DNA from: Asterochloris sp. CNOR1
Taxonomy: Eukaryota > Chlorophyta > Trebouxiophyceae > Trebouxiales > Trebouxiaceae
Length of the DNA stretch: 64,000 bases
Direction of reading: 5' to 3'
NCBI GenBank assembly: GCA_963969365.1
Contig: OZ017751.1
Span: 558,001-622,000, forward strand
Shown piece after piece: positions 51,403 through 63,766 of this stretch. The position numbers and the translations under genes were made by a program. Under the pieces are notes generated by a model. The model did not search any database, had not been told where the DNA came from, and saw only the letters and a list, made by a program, of their open reading frames with translations. How positions within the stretch are numbered: position 1 is the first letter of the stretch; every line of letters starts with the position of its first letter.

Positions 51403-54400
51403 TTAGACTGTGGGCATGCGCTGCCGCGTCAGGGCGTGGCACAGCAGCAGGAGCATGGTTGTGCTGACATCTCCGCCCAGGCCAGACTCATCATCATCTG
51501 AGCTGTCCCCTAGGTCGCCAGCCTCATCTAGATCAGATGCCATGTAGACGAGCTCCTCAGGGATGTGGAAGGACATGGAGCCAGGCCCAAAGTGTGCAAC
51601 TGCACAGAAAGCAAGACCCTGACAGACTGCACAGAACTTAGGTGGCAGAGGGGGTAATGGTGCCGCCTGCTGCGAGCACAGCAGGGCACTGCTCAGCTTG
51701 AGGGCATCAAGATGTCTGAAAAGTCTGGCAGAAATGCATCATCAACACCTCCCTGTGCTTGAACCCTGTACAAATCTTGGTAATGTACGAATGTGCTCGA
51801 GCACCTGTGCATGCACTGCGATGTTGACGGCTTGCACGCATGCTGGCATACAGGTACTTGAGCTGTTGTTCTTAACACTGACAGCTGCATACCTGACTGC
51901 CATTGCCATGCCCTGAGGATTGCTGAAAGCACTGTGTCACTGGCTGTCATGGTCAAGCAGTCCATGTGGGTTTTATTGCCAGTGTAGTCACTGAGAGCTG
52001 GCACTCACACAGAGAGAGGCACTGGGTTGCTGGCTGCCACCAGCTAGGCAGCGCACATGATTCCCCTGCCAGCAACTAAGCTTACCTGAAGCGGTAAGGG
52101 GTGCCGCTCATCACCATGGTCCAGGCAAGACCCCTCTGCTAACATCTGTTGCCCATCCAGCCAGCCCCTGTTGGTACTGCCAATGCAGCCCTGACCGCTG
52201 CCACTCATTGGACAGTCAGATCGTATTGATGGCTGCCATTGCTCAGGCTGCCATGGTTCAGGCAGCCCCAATACTGCCACACCCCTGAGCTCACCTACAG
52301 CAGGCAGGGTGCCGCTGGCTGCCATGGCCCAAGCTGCCTCCTGCTGTTCAGGGCTCAGCGAAGCCTCCCGTGCTGCTGCCGGCGATGGGCTGCGAGGCTG
52401 CCCCCCTCTGTGCCCCAGGCCAGGCTGCCCTGAGGGTGCTCCTGCTTCAGTATTGCCTGCGACACCAGCCGCCAGCGGGCTCGTGCCTGCCTGGTCGGCT
52501 GTATCTCGAGCAGGGCTGTCTGCACCCCAGCTGGGTTGCTGGGGTGGTGCAAGGCGAGGCCCCATGCTGGTGCCTGGCCGCTGCAGCCCAGCATGCTCAG
52601 AGCGCGCAGCGGCAATGGCCAGTGGAGAGCCAGCAGCAAACAGCGCAATGTTGGGGGTCGGCGCTGGATCCGGGGCTGGCTGGTCCTCCCGTGCCCGATG
52701 CTCTCCAGCTGCTGATGTCTGCGCCAGGTCATCTGAGGCCAGGTGGGCAGCAGCACCTTGGACTCCCAAGGGGTAGGCCTGAGTGCGGGCAGGGCGGGAG
52801 GCTGTGGCCTGGGCTGCTGAGTGGGGCCTGTGGTTCCGACTGAAATCTGCAACGGCAAAGGACCAGACTGATAAGGTGTCCGGCAGTGGTGATGCACAGT
52901 GCACATGAGGGCTGCTTAAGGTACGTTCTGTCTGCAACAGGCAAGGCAGGCACGCTTTTTGCAACCACAAGTGGCACCCCCATGGTGCAGTGCAGTCAGC
53001 CACGTCAAGAGTGAGCCACATCAAGCGCCCAGGCCAGGTGGTCCAGCATCTGCAGAGTCCAGCAGCAGCAACACAAGGCCCTGAACACCCCAAGTTACAG
53101 GGCTGCACAGTCAAGCGGGCCCTCTTGAGTCTTGGCACACAGAGCGTTTGCCTGAAGTTGGCTGACCGCTGCGGTGCTATCTGCTGCTGCTGCGCAGCCC
53201 AGCCCAGCAGAGTCAGCACATCCTCCCAAGACCTGGCGCAGCGCGACCCCACCTGAAGGGGCCTGAGACGCGGAGAGTTGCTGCAAGGGGACTGCGTTCT
53301 GCCGAGTCAGAGCCCGCAGCGCCTCACGAGCTGACTCAAGCTCTGCCTGAGCGCGAGAGGCGCGCACAGACGGCGACGAGCCAAGGTAGGGCCGCCCTGC
53401 AACACAGCATAGTGGGGTCTTGGTAGGTGGGAGCTCAATTGTCTCTCTCAGGCGCTGTAGCACCAGCGAGGCAACAGTTGATTTGTGCAGCTCCCCTATT
53501 TGGCTGCACAGGCAGGCTGGGCTGGTGTCAGGGCACAACACTTCGCACTTACAGCAGACAGGTGTCTGAGACAGTGGGATGTGCTGTGGTGGCCATGCAG
53601 GGCAGCACGGACAGGATTTCTGCAGCACAGCAAGGCAGAAGGGGCCCCCACAGCCTTCTGGCAGCTGGGCAGAACCTGGTGCAGTGGTGGGTCTGCGTGC
53701 TGCCAGACCTATGCAGCACATCCTGACAGGAGAAAAATCCCACATGCTGAGGGTGGCCTTGTGCTGGTGTTTGTGTGCTGCCTCTTCACAACTGTTTGCC
53801 TGGAGTAGCTGACGTGGACAGGATGGCTGGACAAGCGCCGGCCAGCCTCATTGGCGGCTGTGCACACAATATACCAGGCAATGTGCACTCTCATGTCACA
53901 GCAGTACCACAGTTGTGAATGGTGCAGCGCCTTCAGACTGAGGCCCCTGGGGCAGCATGCAGTGTGTGCTGGTCAGCAAGCAGCCGTATAACCATGCATG
54001 GCGTCTTATGATCCAGCTCCAGCAGGCAGGCAGTCAGCCCTGAGGAGGCTGTCGTCAGGCACATGTGCCTACCTGATTCCCACCCATCAGTAACATCCTG
54101 AAAATCCTGCTGCACCTCATCATGTTCATCAAAGCCTGCAGGTGACCCTGTCATCAGGAAGCACAACAGGCAGCTGGCTGCAGGTGTGTGCAGATGGGTG
54201 CCAGGGTCGCACTTGACAGGTGGCCTTCAGGTGGCAGAGGAGGGCGCAGCAAGCTGCTGCACATCGTTCAAGCAGCTTCATGTACATTGCAGGCAGATGC
54301 CAGGCCACAGATTAATGGCATGCAGGTGCAGGCACTCACCGCGCTGCCGGGCCCTGTCCCTTAGCCTTAACCCTCGTCCACTGGCCATCCATTCATGCTC

Positions 54401-57400
54401 AGCATCAGAAAAATGCAAAGTACGAAGCTGCCAGCGCTCGCGCTGACTGCCAGCAGCGGCAGCAGCGGCAGCTGCCCGGCGGCGCTGCCGGCGAGGGCTG
54501 CCCCCAGGACCAGCGGCAGCCGCAGCACCACGGTCGTCCTGGGCAGGTAGGACGTCGCCTGCTCTGGCAGCTGCTGCTGCTGGTGGCCTGGGGCGTCGAC
54601 GCGGGCTGCCCTCCCGCACAGACCCTGCCGCCGCCCCGCCGGCACCCTGGGGGAGCACTGCCCCGGCAGCAGCGGCAGCTGGCCTGGGGCGCCGGCGGGG
54701 GCTGGCAGGCCCCCTCCGCTCCACGGCAGCATTGCCAGCCTGAGGGTGGGCAGCTGCAGCGCGACCCTCATGGTGGTGCCCCCATGCCTGTGGCCGCCCC
54801 AACCCCATCTGGTTGCGAGGCAGCACCAGCACCCGGCTCTGCCTGTTGCCAGGGGGCCACCGCACAATGGGCTCAGGCGGCTGATGCTGCCTGCTTGACC
54901 GCGGGGCACGCTGAGGTGCAGGCCGGGGCTGCTGGGAGGTACCAGTGGCTGCAGCACTGCCAGGCAGGCCAGCAGATGTGGTCGCTGGCTGATCTGCTGG
55001 AGGAGAGAGGGACTCTCGACCCTCAAGCGCAGCGTCCAAGCTACGCAAGTTGCGCAACTGGGCTCTCCATTGTGCCCTGCCAGCCGCCGCCTCAAAAGAT
55101 GGGCTGTTGAGCTGCTGAAGTGCGGCTGCTGCGGCAGCGCCGAGCTCGTCAGTGTAGCGTGCGCCTCGCCCCGCTGCCGGTGCTGTGTCGGGGCGACGCG
55201 GGGAGGCACCGGTGGCTGCAGCTGTGCTGCCAGAGGCAGCAGCAGCACCAGACCTGCCACCAGATGCAGCAGCTGCAGCAGGGCCAGCAGAGGCAGCAGC
55301 AGTGCCGTGCAGACCATCAGATGCTGCGGCTGCAGGTCGCCCTTCTGCAGCTGCGGGGGGCAGCCTGAGCTGCTCCAGGGGGCCCTGGGCTGCGCCACTG
55401 CCCCTCCGGGCCGCCAGCTGCTGCTGCAGAGTATCGAGACCGCTCTGTATGTCCTGCACTTCACGCATTGTCCAAACTGCCCATTCCGGGAGTCTGTCGG
55501 CAACCCGCTCAGCTGCTGCCCCTACAGCCGGCAGGCCGTGGGCTTGGCCGACACCCCGCCCGGAGTCTGCTACCCCGGCAGGGCGGGCCCCCGACTGCTC
55601 TGTGCCCCGCTCAGCTGCTGGCAGAGGGGTCTCTGGGGCATCACCAGCAGCCTGCCCGCCTGCCTCTACTTCAGATTCTGGTGAGCATGCCTCCCCAGCC
55701 AGCATGGAGGCCAGCTCAGCCTGCACCTCTGCGCAGGCCCCCTCTGCAGCTGACAGCACGGCGGAGTCCCCAGTGGCTTCTGCGGCTGCGTAGGCGTCCA
55801 TTGTGGCGTTGTAGGGGCCCTCCAGGAAGGCTTCCAGGGCTTCCTGTGTTGGGCCCCTGCCGACGCCTGCTACTGCTGCAGCTGCAGCGGCCGAGTCGCT
55901 ACTTGCTACAGCTGCGGCGGCCATTTCGTCCACCTGCAGCAGCGCAGCGCTGGTTGACAGCATGGCCTGCAGCCTGCAGTGCTCAGGCAGGCAGAATACA
56001 GAGCTGCTGGTATCATGTAGTTGCTGGACACCTCACAGCACACATTAAATACATGGTTGCCTTGTGTGGGGATGATCCCAGATAGAGGTCGCAAACAAGC
56101 TCCCAGAGTGCTTCCAGAACATTCCATTGTCTTCATGAAGCTGTTGAGCCTCACATCACTCTTGTCCTGCTGAGGTGTTTGGGCCATATCTGCACAGGGC
56201 AGCAGGCAGCCGCACACAACATAGCAGAACTTTCAGAAAGTCACCCCAGCACGAAGCTCTGGGCTCAGGCAGGGCCAAAGCCATTAAAAGCCGCTTCACA
56301 AGCCTGCATGTCCCACAGCCAGAGCTCAGAGCTCAGGCCCTGCGCAGGAGCATGCAGTCAGAGCTCCAGCGCTGCAAGACCCCTCAAGCCCTCATGGGGA
56401 GATGCCCATGCACAGGGCGACATCCCCCACAGCAACAGAAGCAGCATGTCCACCTGCTGCAAGAGCCGTGGATGAAGTCTGTTCCACAGCAAAGACCTAA
56501 CAACACCGGAGCACCCTCTACACAAGGGGCAGCAAACGAACCCACCCACTGCAGGAGCTTGTGTGGCCCCACGGCCCTGTTGGGTGGGGACAGCTCTGCA
56601 CAGTTGGTACGGCTGTAGCAAGGCGCCCCACCTGGTGCTGGACCTCTTCTGGAATATCATCGTCAATCGGCGGGAACAGCGCCTGCACTGAAGGCAGTCC
56701 GTCCCCCCCACCCTCTGACAGTTCCTCCTCTGCAAGCAGCGCCGGCAACTTATGAGTTGTAAGACCTGTTGCCATGGGCAGCCCCTGCTGACTGGCAGGT
56801 GTGGTTGCACGCAGATCATGGAGTGGTGCCCAACCCTGGGGCATGGGCAGGGCAGGTTGCGTGGGACAGGCAGCCTGCCTGGGCCGTGCCTTTGGTATCT
56901 GACTTGTGACAGGCAGGCATTGCCTTCTGCAGTTCACTTTGACCTTGGTGCGACGCCAAGTGCAGCTGAGAAAGCTCAGCTGGCAGGGGTGAGTGCCAGA
57001 CAGCATGGCACAGCGTTGCCACAAAGCATGCCCTCAACATTTTGTGCATTCACATGGGGCTGGCTGGTGTCACATGGCAGTCACATGGGGCGGGGCCTCG
57101 CTGTACCTTGCCCCTCTGCCCCCTCAGACAGCGCATCCCCGTCAGCCTGTGAGGCTGCAAAGGCCGGGCGGCTGGGCATGGTGTCTGCAAGTCTGTCCCT
57201 GGCAGGTGCCTGGCCCCTGCTGCGGCGCAGGTTGAGGCTGCGCAGGGTGAGGCCGCCCCCTGGCAGCGCGGCCAGAGCGCCGAGCGGCAGGGTGCCATCG
57301 TCGTTCAGGATGGCCTCCATCCCTGATGGCCCCATTAGCTGCTCATAGCGGGACAGGGCCTCCTCCTGCGCCAGCTCCACGCCTGCAACCGGGGGATGGG

Positions 57401-58435
57401 CATCCTTGGGGTCAGCTGCAGATGGCTGCACCACACCTTTCATGCACAGCAGCGTGAGCAGCAGGTCAGCACTTTTGCACAGCCGAGTGCTGGCAATAGA
57501 AGCACAGCCTGCAGCGGGTCAACAAGTTGCAGGGCTTGCGTAGCTCATGGCACGGCCTAGGATGAACCCAGCACTGCACTGCCCCACTCATCGTGTCCAA
57601 CACCCCATGTTGGCAGCATCTCAAGACTTCTGTTTGCTGCCCTGCCCGACCCTCAGCCACCCATGGCAGCAGCACTGACTGTCATGCATGGGCATCATAT
57701 GCCCAACACATTCAGCCCATTACAGCAGTCAGGCAAATGCCAAGCTCCAGCAAGGAGTCAGGCCGCACTGACTGACATATGCAGGAATGCGCTCAACACA
57801 TGCATCTCATATAAGCAGCACATATCAGAGCGCAAATGCCAATGTTGAGCTTTCTCCAATGCCGTTTGTGCTCAGCAGGAGCTCAAAAAGCAGCAGCCCA
57901 GGTTGATTGAAGACAAGTGACTCACTGAGGTACTCATCATCATCGCTGTCAGACCTGCCATCACTATCAGAGCTCACATCGTCCTCGGGAGGCATTGAGA
58001 TTGTGAGCCCCATGCCTGCAGCAGCACAGTAGATGGCGCCAGTGCTGCTGACATGAGGTGGCCTGCAGTGCACATCTGCCGTCTGCAGCACGTCACAAGT
58101 GCGGTGCAGGCTGCTCCTGTCACGCTAAACCTGGGCAAGCCACTGCAGGGTACATGCCCCTGATATGCGGCAGCGTTCACAGATGGCTCAGGAGAGAGTC
58201 CATGCTGCTGGGGCTCCCACACCTGAGCCATCTCTGAACACTGCTGCCTAATTGGGCATCCCATGTTCCAGGGGCTCCCACACCTACAGCGGTGGGTAAA
58301 GCTCCACAAAAGGCGTGATGAAGCAGGGCATGCATGCTCACGGCCGCTTGCAGGGGCGCCTTGGGGTGCTGGTTTTGTTGCCGCAGGCGGCTCTGCACGA
58401 TTCAGGTGCTGCTGCTTGACCAGGACGGCAGTCAT
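51403..58435 (-). CDS. Large Ala/Pro/Arg-rich protein, function unknown
   Basis: I do not recognise the family. Exons on the minus strand join in phase: 58342-58435 (start MTAVLVKQQHLNRAE), 57926-58015 (acidic, SSDSDGRSDSDDDEYL), 57107-57382 (YEQLMGPSGMEAILNDDG), then an exon ending at 56632 (PPIDDDIPEEVQHQ) whose start is unsure. They continue with 54340-55933 (531 codons), 53253-53396 (RAQAELESAREALRALTR, likely coiled coil) and 52295-52846. After an unresolved gap come an exon near 51600-51700 (KFCAVCQ) and 51403-51599 (HIPEELVYMASDLDE, acidic DSSDDDE, end RQRMPTV). The large exon is over-rich in Ala, with three SPRRRPRP-type basic repeats each followed by poly-Ala. Acidic ends, basic middle and low complexity suggest a disordered nuclear scaffold or regulator, but that is only inference. 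It could be two genes if the gap near 52.2 kb is real. Confidence 0.68.
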
Positions 58436-58594
58436 GGAGTCCGTACGTGCAAATGCCAAGTGACTTTGCCCCACTTCCTATGGTTAGCTGTGTCCAGACA
58501 CACGTTTGCAGCACACACTGTTGACCAGAGTTCCTTTTCTCCAAACAGCTGTCATCCACCAGGAAACCAGTCTTGATTAGGGTCACCCCACATA

Positions 58595-61500
58595 TCAAGC
58601 CTTGAGAATCCCTGCAACATCGCCGTCTCTGTAAGCTTCGGGACAGACATGCACCTGCAAGACACTAGCACAGCAGGGCAAACGCTTCAGCGACAGTGCC
58701 AAGAGGTGCAGCCATAGATCCCCTGCATGTGGAGCGAGAACAGCCACTGTAGCTGGACATGCAGCCCTGGCTCCCCTGCAGCTGGATGTGCAGCCCTACT
58801 TCTCCGGCAGCTGGGGGTGCGGCCACAGCTGGAGGTGCAGGCTGGCAGGGTCCCACCTCGGGAGCCAGGCCAGTACTCCCTGAGCGCACGCAGCTGCCGC
58901 CTGCCAGAGCCCACGAACTGGTAGGTCATCATGTTGGTGAGTGACTCAGTGCTCATCTCAGGGTTCAGCGCCTGCACAGGCAATCTGGTCATCAAGTCAT
59001 GCCTTGCTCGGCTGTGCATGAGTGCGGAAGATTGCAAGCAGGAAGTTGATTGGGCTCACAGACCGCATGCCGCAGCAGCTGCTGAGCAGCAAGGCAGAGA
59101 AGAACCAGCAACAGATGGTTCCTGTTCATTGCGTGTGGGCAGCATGCCGCAGCATAGGGCAGCGCCGGCATTGCTAGTAAAGGGAGCAAGCAACAGGGGG
59201 CCAGACAAATGCACAAGCAGCCAAGCGCCTATTGGCACGACTGATCTGTGTGACACCTTCCTGCCAGCAGCAGCTTGCAGCATCATGCAGCTGATCAAGA
59301 CGGAGAAACCCAGAGGTTGACCCAGCAATTGAGAGTTGGGGCTGCACTTGCCTGTAGGATGTGCAGGACATGAGGGCTGGCCTTCATCAGCACCATATCG
59401 TGATCTGCAGAGGGCAGGGCCAGTTTTGAACACAGGCACAGACAACATGTGCAGCAGCCTTCTCTATGTCTCTGAAGTGCGACTCAGTCAACAACATGGC
59501 AGCTGCTCGTCATGCAGAAACTTGACCACCAGATAGATGTCATTATGCTCACCTTTATGCATGTCACACAGTCTGGCGTGTAGGTGAGACAGGAAGGCAG
59601 CCCAATGCTTTGACAGTGGCGCTGCAGGGCCCAGTACAGCAAAGAATGTGCATGCCGCTGCAGCAGGCGCAACAGGCTGCTGCAAGGCGCAACTCACCTC
59701 ACATACCGCTGCAGCAGGCACAGCAGGCTGCTGCAAAGCAATGCCGCACTGCACTGGCCCAGACTGTGCTGCAATTGGCACAGCATGCTGCTGCGGTTTG
59801 CTTCTAGAGTCACCTAGGTGGTGGGGCTGGTTGAAGCGACCCGTTCCATGTCGCCCGGCGTCATGGCAATCTCCGCACAGGTTATAGCGGGGCGGGCCCC
59901 CGCAGGTGGTGCACTTGTAGCGGCGGCCCTTGATGGGGAACAGGCCGCAGGCATCGCAGCAGATGCTGCAAGCATGGGGACCAGCTAAGATGGAGCATGC
60001 TGAAGTTGTGGACAAATTCACAGCATTGGGTCTGCCAGCAGCAGCAAATCACTCTGCAGCTGTGCCAGAGGCTGGCAACACCAAACATCGCAGGACGCGA
60101 CAGCCAGGGCTGGACAGGGGGCAGCTACCAGTCCCTGCTGAGATCCGCAGGTTTCACTCCTACATGCCACACACCACATAATGCAACAGACAGGGCAGGC
60201 CCCACCTGGGGTGCACAAAGCCTTCCCGCAGGGCTGCAATCAAGTGTGCCCGGTGCTGCGCAGTGCTGTTGCCCGCAGCAGCGCCTGCTGAGCCTGCCGC
60301 TATGCCTGCAGCACATTACATTGAGTGTTTGGCTGGGAAACTAGCTGCTCATGGTCCAAAATGCAGCATGGCAGCACTGAAGACGCCATGTCAGGTTTGG
60401 CCCTGGACAACGGCCAAGGAGTCCCGCCAATTAGACAGCAACTAACGTGCTGCACCCCCATTGCATATCCTCACTGACAAAGCCTCCCCGCCAAGCACGC
60501 ACATAACCCCAGGGACAGGCCTGTGCACCACGCTCAGCTGCTGCTTGGCAGGGACGCCTGTGCTCACCTGGGAGGCAACCCTGGACGAGGGGTCCCACTC
60601 CAACCGCAGCGCCCGCCGCTGCTCGGCGCTGAGCCCTGTCCCTTTCTCGCCGGCCGCCGCGCCGGCGCCGCCTGCTGCGCACGACACTGTGGCGATGCCG
60701 CCCTGCTGCAGCTCGGACCACAGCCTCTCGTTCCTGGACTGCAGCAGCAGGCAGACAGGAGTCAGGGCCTCCAGTTCAGCAAGGCAGGGCTTCCAGCTCA
60801 ACTCAGAGCCCCAGTGCAGCCATGCTCTGCAGCTGCTGCATGGGCTGCATGCCCTGCCGCCAGTGCCAGGCAGGGTGGGCGAGCTGCCAACAGCAAGCGG
60901 CCTTCCAAGGGTTGCAGCAGCAGGACAGGATGAGCGAGGTGGCCAGGCCGCAGTGCAGCCTGCCCCTGATGCCCCAGCAGGACAGGCCAAGAGTCGAACT
61001 ACCCCAAGCACAGCAGCCAGCAAGGGGCAGACCACTGGCAGGTGGGTGGTGTAGAGCAGCCAGCGGCCTCTGACAGCTGGGAGTAATTGTCCCATGGCCT
61101 CCTGTTGTGGCTGTCCCTACGACAGGTCCTGCTCTGTGCCTTATCAGCAGTAAAACCTGCTGCCGGCTGTTGTCCGTTCGACAGAAGCTGCCCTGCAGCA
61201 GACGGCCATCCAACAATGCCCTGTCAAGACCTGCTGCTTGTCCTGACCCAGATCTGCAGCCTGTCCCCACCTGAAGCTGCTGCTTGTCCCCACGGCAAGG
61301 CTGCTGCCTGCCTTCACACAGATGTGCCCAACAGTACCCCCACCAACGCCCCCATCCAGGTCCCCTTCAAGCCGTTGCTGCTTGTCCCAGCGTGATAGAA
61401 AGATGCACTGCAGCAAGCAACGGCAGCAGCATTGAGGCAGGCACCCCTCCGCTGTCGTCTCCCACCTGACAGCGGGTGTCTCGCCCCAGAGCTGCGCCTC

Positions 61501-63468
61501 ACGACCAGAACTGGGCCATGCCTGACCAGTACCAGGTTGAAAGGGGCAAGTCGAGCCTTTGCTGCGCTGCCGGCGTCTTCAGAGGCAACTGCCAGGGGGG
61601 CACAGTCCCCAGGTGCAGGCAGGGCTGCCACCTCCTCAATGCGACTCTGCATCCTCTCAGGGAAGAGCTGGACCAGCAGCGCCTCAAACTGCAGCAAGCC
61701 TAAGGTGCATGTTCAGAGACAGCTATATAGATAGGGTACAGGAGTGTGGCAGACAAGCCCCAGCCAGGCTTAGCAACCTGGCATGGCAGTGAGAATGGCG
61801 GGTACATCCTGTAGCAGCAACTGCCAGCAGACAGGCGGGCAGGGTGCAAAAGGTACCCTGGAATGCTGCTGTCGTGCTGTGTTGTCACCTGTCAGGGCGC
61901 TGGTCCCAAGCATTCATGCATGAATCACGTCCCTCACCTGTTTGCAGACAGCCACCTGCGCCGTCAGCACTGCCTGGCAGCGGGAGCACGTGTAAGGCCC
62001 CTTGCCATGGAAGGGGCTGCACGTGTCAGCGCACACAGCATGCCCGCAGTTGAGCACCAGAGGGTGCAGCAGCAGGCTCCGGCACCGGGGATTGCTGCAG
62101 AGGAAGTCGTACCTGGCATACGTAAACGGTGGGGTGAGTGCGGCATAACTGGACAGAAAGTGAGTCGAAAGCACCAGCACTGGTGGTGCACTGGGCCAAG
62201 ACAGTGGAGAAAATGAACCTTGGTCCAGGACTTGCTGGCAGCAGGAGGCTGACAGACATTGCAACAACAGAGTTGCGCATGCAGCCATCACAAGTGAGCT
62301 GAGGCTGTAGGCCAACGAGGGCAACAAGCAATTGAGGACCAACAGAACCAGGGTCAACCAAGAAAACTCACTCCAGAAACTTCTGGTCGCTGGAGATGCT
62401 GCGCCTCACACGGTCAGCCCAGGTGGCCTGCAGCAGTGCAGGTCAACAGCACATGAGCAGGGCAAGGCAGCAATGAACTCCTCTGCAGCTGTGCACAGCT
62501 GATGTTCAGCTGAAGAGCATGCCAGCTTGCAAGTGTAAAGGTATCTTCCCGCAAGCCTGGAAGATCCTTCGCTGGGGCTGTGTGTTGGTGAGTGGCATCA
62601 TGTAGCCTTGCTGGGGTACAGGCTGACCTGCTGCTTGCTGAAATGCCACCGATGCTGCTCCACAGCAATGTGAGGGGTGCGGGCTCCAAGCTCCTCATCA
62701 GCTGCAGGCCAAGAGCACTCATGAGCATGGCTGTGGACAAACAGGAATGTGCAGCATCTGACAAGCCTGCCTTGCAGGGGAAAGTCTCTGGGCTGGGAGC
62801 AAGACAGGGCTCAGCTTCTGTGGCAGGTCTGCTGTGGCAGGTCTGCTATGCCAGCAGGGTCTCTGCAGGCACTGGGTGAGATAGCCAGCAGCGATGCAAG
62901 TCTGCCTCGTCCACTGTGTCATGTGGGTGCAGAGGCAGCACACAGGCCTGTCGGTGCTTGCTGTGCAGCGGGCCATGAACTTTGGTTGAGCATAAGTCGT
63001 ACTGACCTTCGACCTCTGCTGCACGCGCAGCATACTCCTCAGGCCAGCTCTTCTGCAGGAAGAGGTGCAGCTGGCCACACACCTGCACAGTACAGACAGG
63101 AGCCCCACATCAACAGGTGCAGTTGCTTTTCACATGAACCACACATGAACGGGTGCAGCTTCCATGTGAACATGGGCTGGAGCAGCCATTGCACAGCAGG
63201 CTGGAGGTCATGTTCAAGGTCCACAGAAGTGGTCCTCACCTGGGGAAAGTGGGTCTGCTTGCTGCGGCACAGTGCGCATTTGGTGGATCCAAATTCATCG
63301 AAGCTGTTGTGCAGACATACTGCAGCAGCAATACAGGCATCAGAGATGGTCTGAAGGTGACAAACAACACAGCACGAGTGCCTCACGATAGCAGAACACA
63401 TGCCCACAGCCGTTCACTGTGGGCTTGTAGCACAGGTCCAGGCAGAGGCAACACTGCCAGTCCTCCAT
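58595..63468 (-). CDS. PRT1-like RING-RING-ZZ E3 ubiquitin ligase
   Basis: Resembles plant PROTEOLYSIS1, an N-degron ligase that recognises aromatic N-terminal residues. Exons: 63387-63468, 63240-63319, 63007-63082, 62628-62701, 62372-62427, 61938-62112, 61533-61688, 60568-60738, 60206-60305, 59814-60031, 59352-59404 and 58857-58971. All join in phase except between 60568 and 60305, where a small exon is missing from my model. RING1 follows the start at once (MEDWQCCLCLDLCYKPTVNG, CGHVFCYLC, CALC), then HFPQVCGQLHLFLQKSWPEEY, as in PRT1. RING2 (CSNPRC, VLNCGHAVCADTC, CSRC) has wider cysteine spacing than usual. The ZZ domain (CDACGLFPIKGRRYKCTTC, NLCGDCHDAGRHGTGRFNQ) follows, then an unassigned tail (NPEMSTESLTNMMTYQFVG). 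The last exon is unsure: the frame VCPEAYRDGDVAGILKA with a stop at 58595 is the best candidate. It starts 298 bp from a divergent ubiquitin-like gene. Confidence 0.87.
59653..59800. repeat. Two to three 52-bp units in a PRT1-like intron
   Basis: gcagcaggcgcaacaggctg with the following ctgcaa recurs as gcagcaggcacagcaggctg with ctgcaa. A weaker third copy is near 59778. They flank the ZZ exon donor. Confidence 0.75.
61080..61400. repeat. Interspersed gctgctgcttgtcc units
   Basis: aagctgctgcttgtccccac, gacctgctgcttgtcctgac and gccgttgctgcttgtcccag, plus looser forms, recur several times in the PRT1-like intron between 60738 and 61533. Confidence 0.6.
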
Positions 63469-63766
63469 TCAAGCCTGAGCCATGTAATGTTTACCAGGCC
63501 TCAGCCAGATACTGTAAGAGGCAGCCTGCCGTTCACTGCGCTGATTGCAGCATGAATGGGCTTGGGCCCACCTGCATCACTGCAGTGTTGCGACTTTGCA
63601 TTCTTATCTTGCTTTCTTGCACAATTTGGCCAGGTCCTGCCCCATCACATCGTAGGAGTCTGAGGCACACGGCTCCAGATCAATCAAGCTCAGCTGCATA
63701 GCAAAGCTTAGCTGCACAGCGGCTCTTGTTGTGTGCATCTGCACCCTCTGAGCAGGGCCTGCCAGT
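63469..63766. promoter_or_regulatory. Short bidirectional promoter region, PRT1-like / UBL gene
   Basis: Only 298 bp separate the two divergent start codons, so both promoters and 5' leaders must fit here unless upstream non-coding exons exist. No TATA-like box stands out. Confidence 0.5.

Noticed and set aside
54583-55793. Long plus-strand open frames opposite the 531-codon exon
   Set aside because: They are antisense shadows of a GC-rich, low-complexity exon; the minus frame has matching splice phases at both ends, the plus frames do not.
60001-60030. Exon ending just before the ZZ core with a 16-base intron
   Set aside because: The phase fits but a 16-nt intron is too short to splice; the frame reading through from 60031 is preferred.
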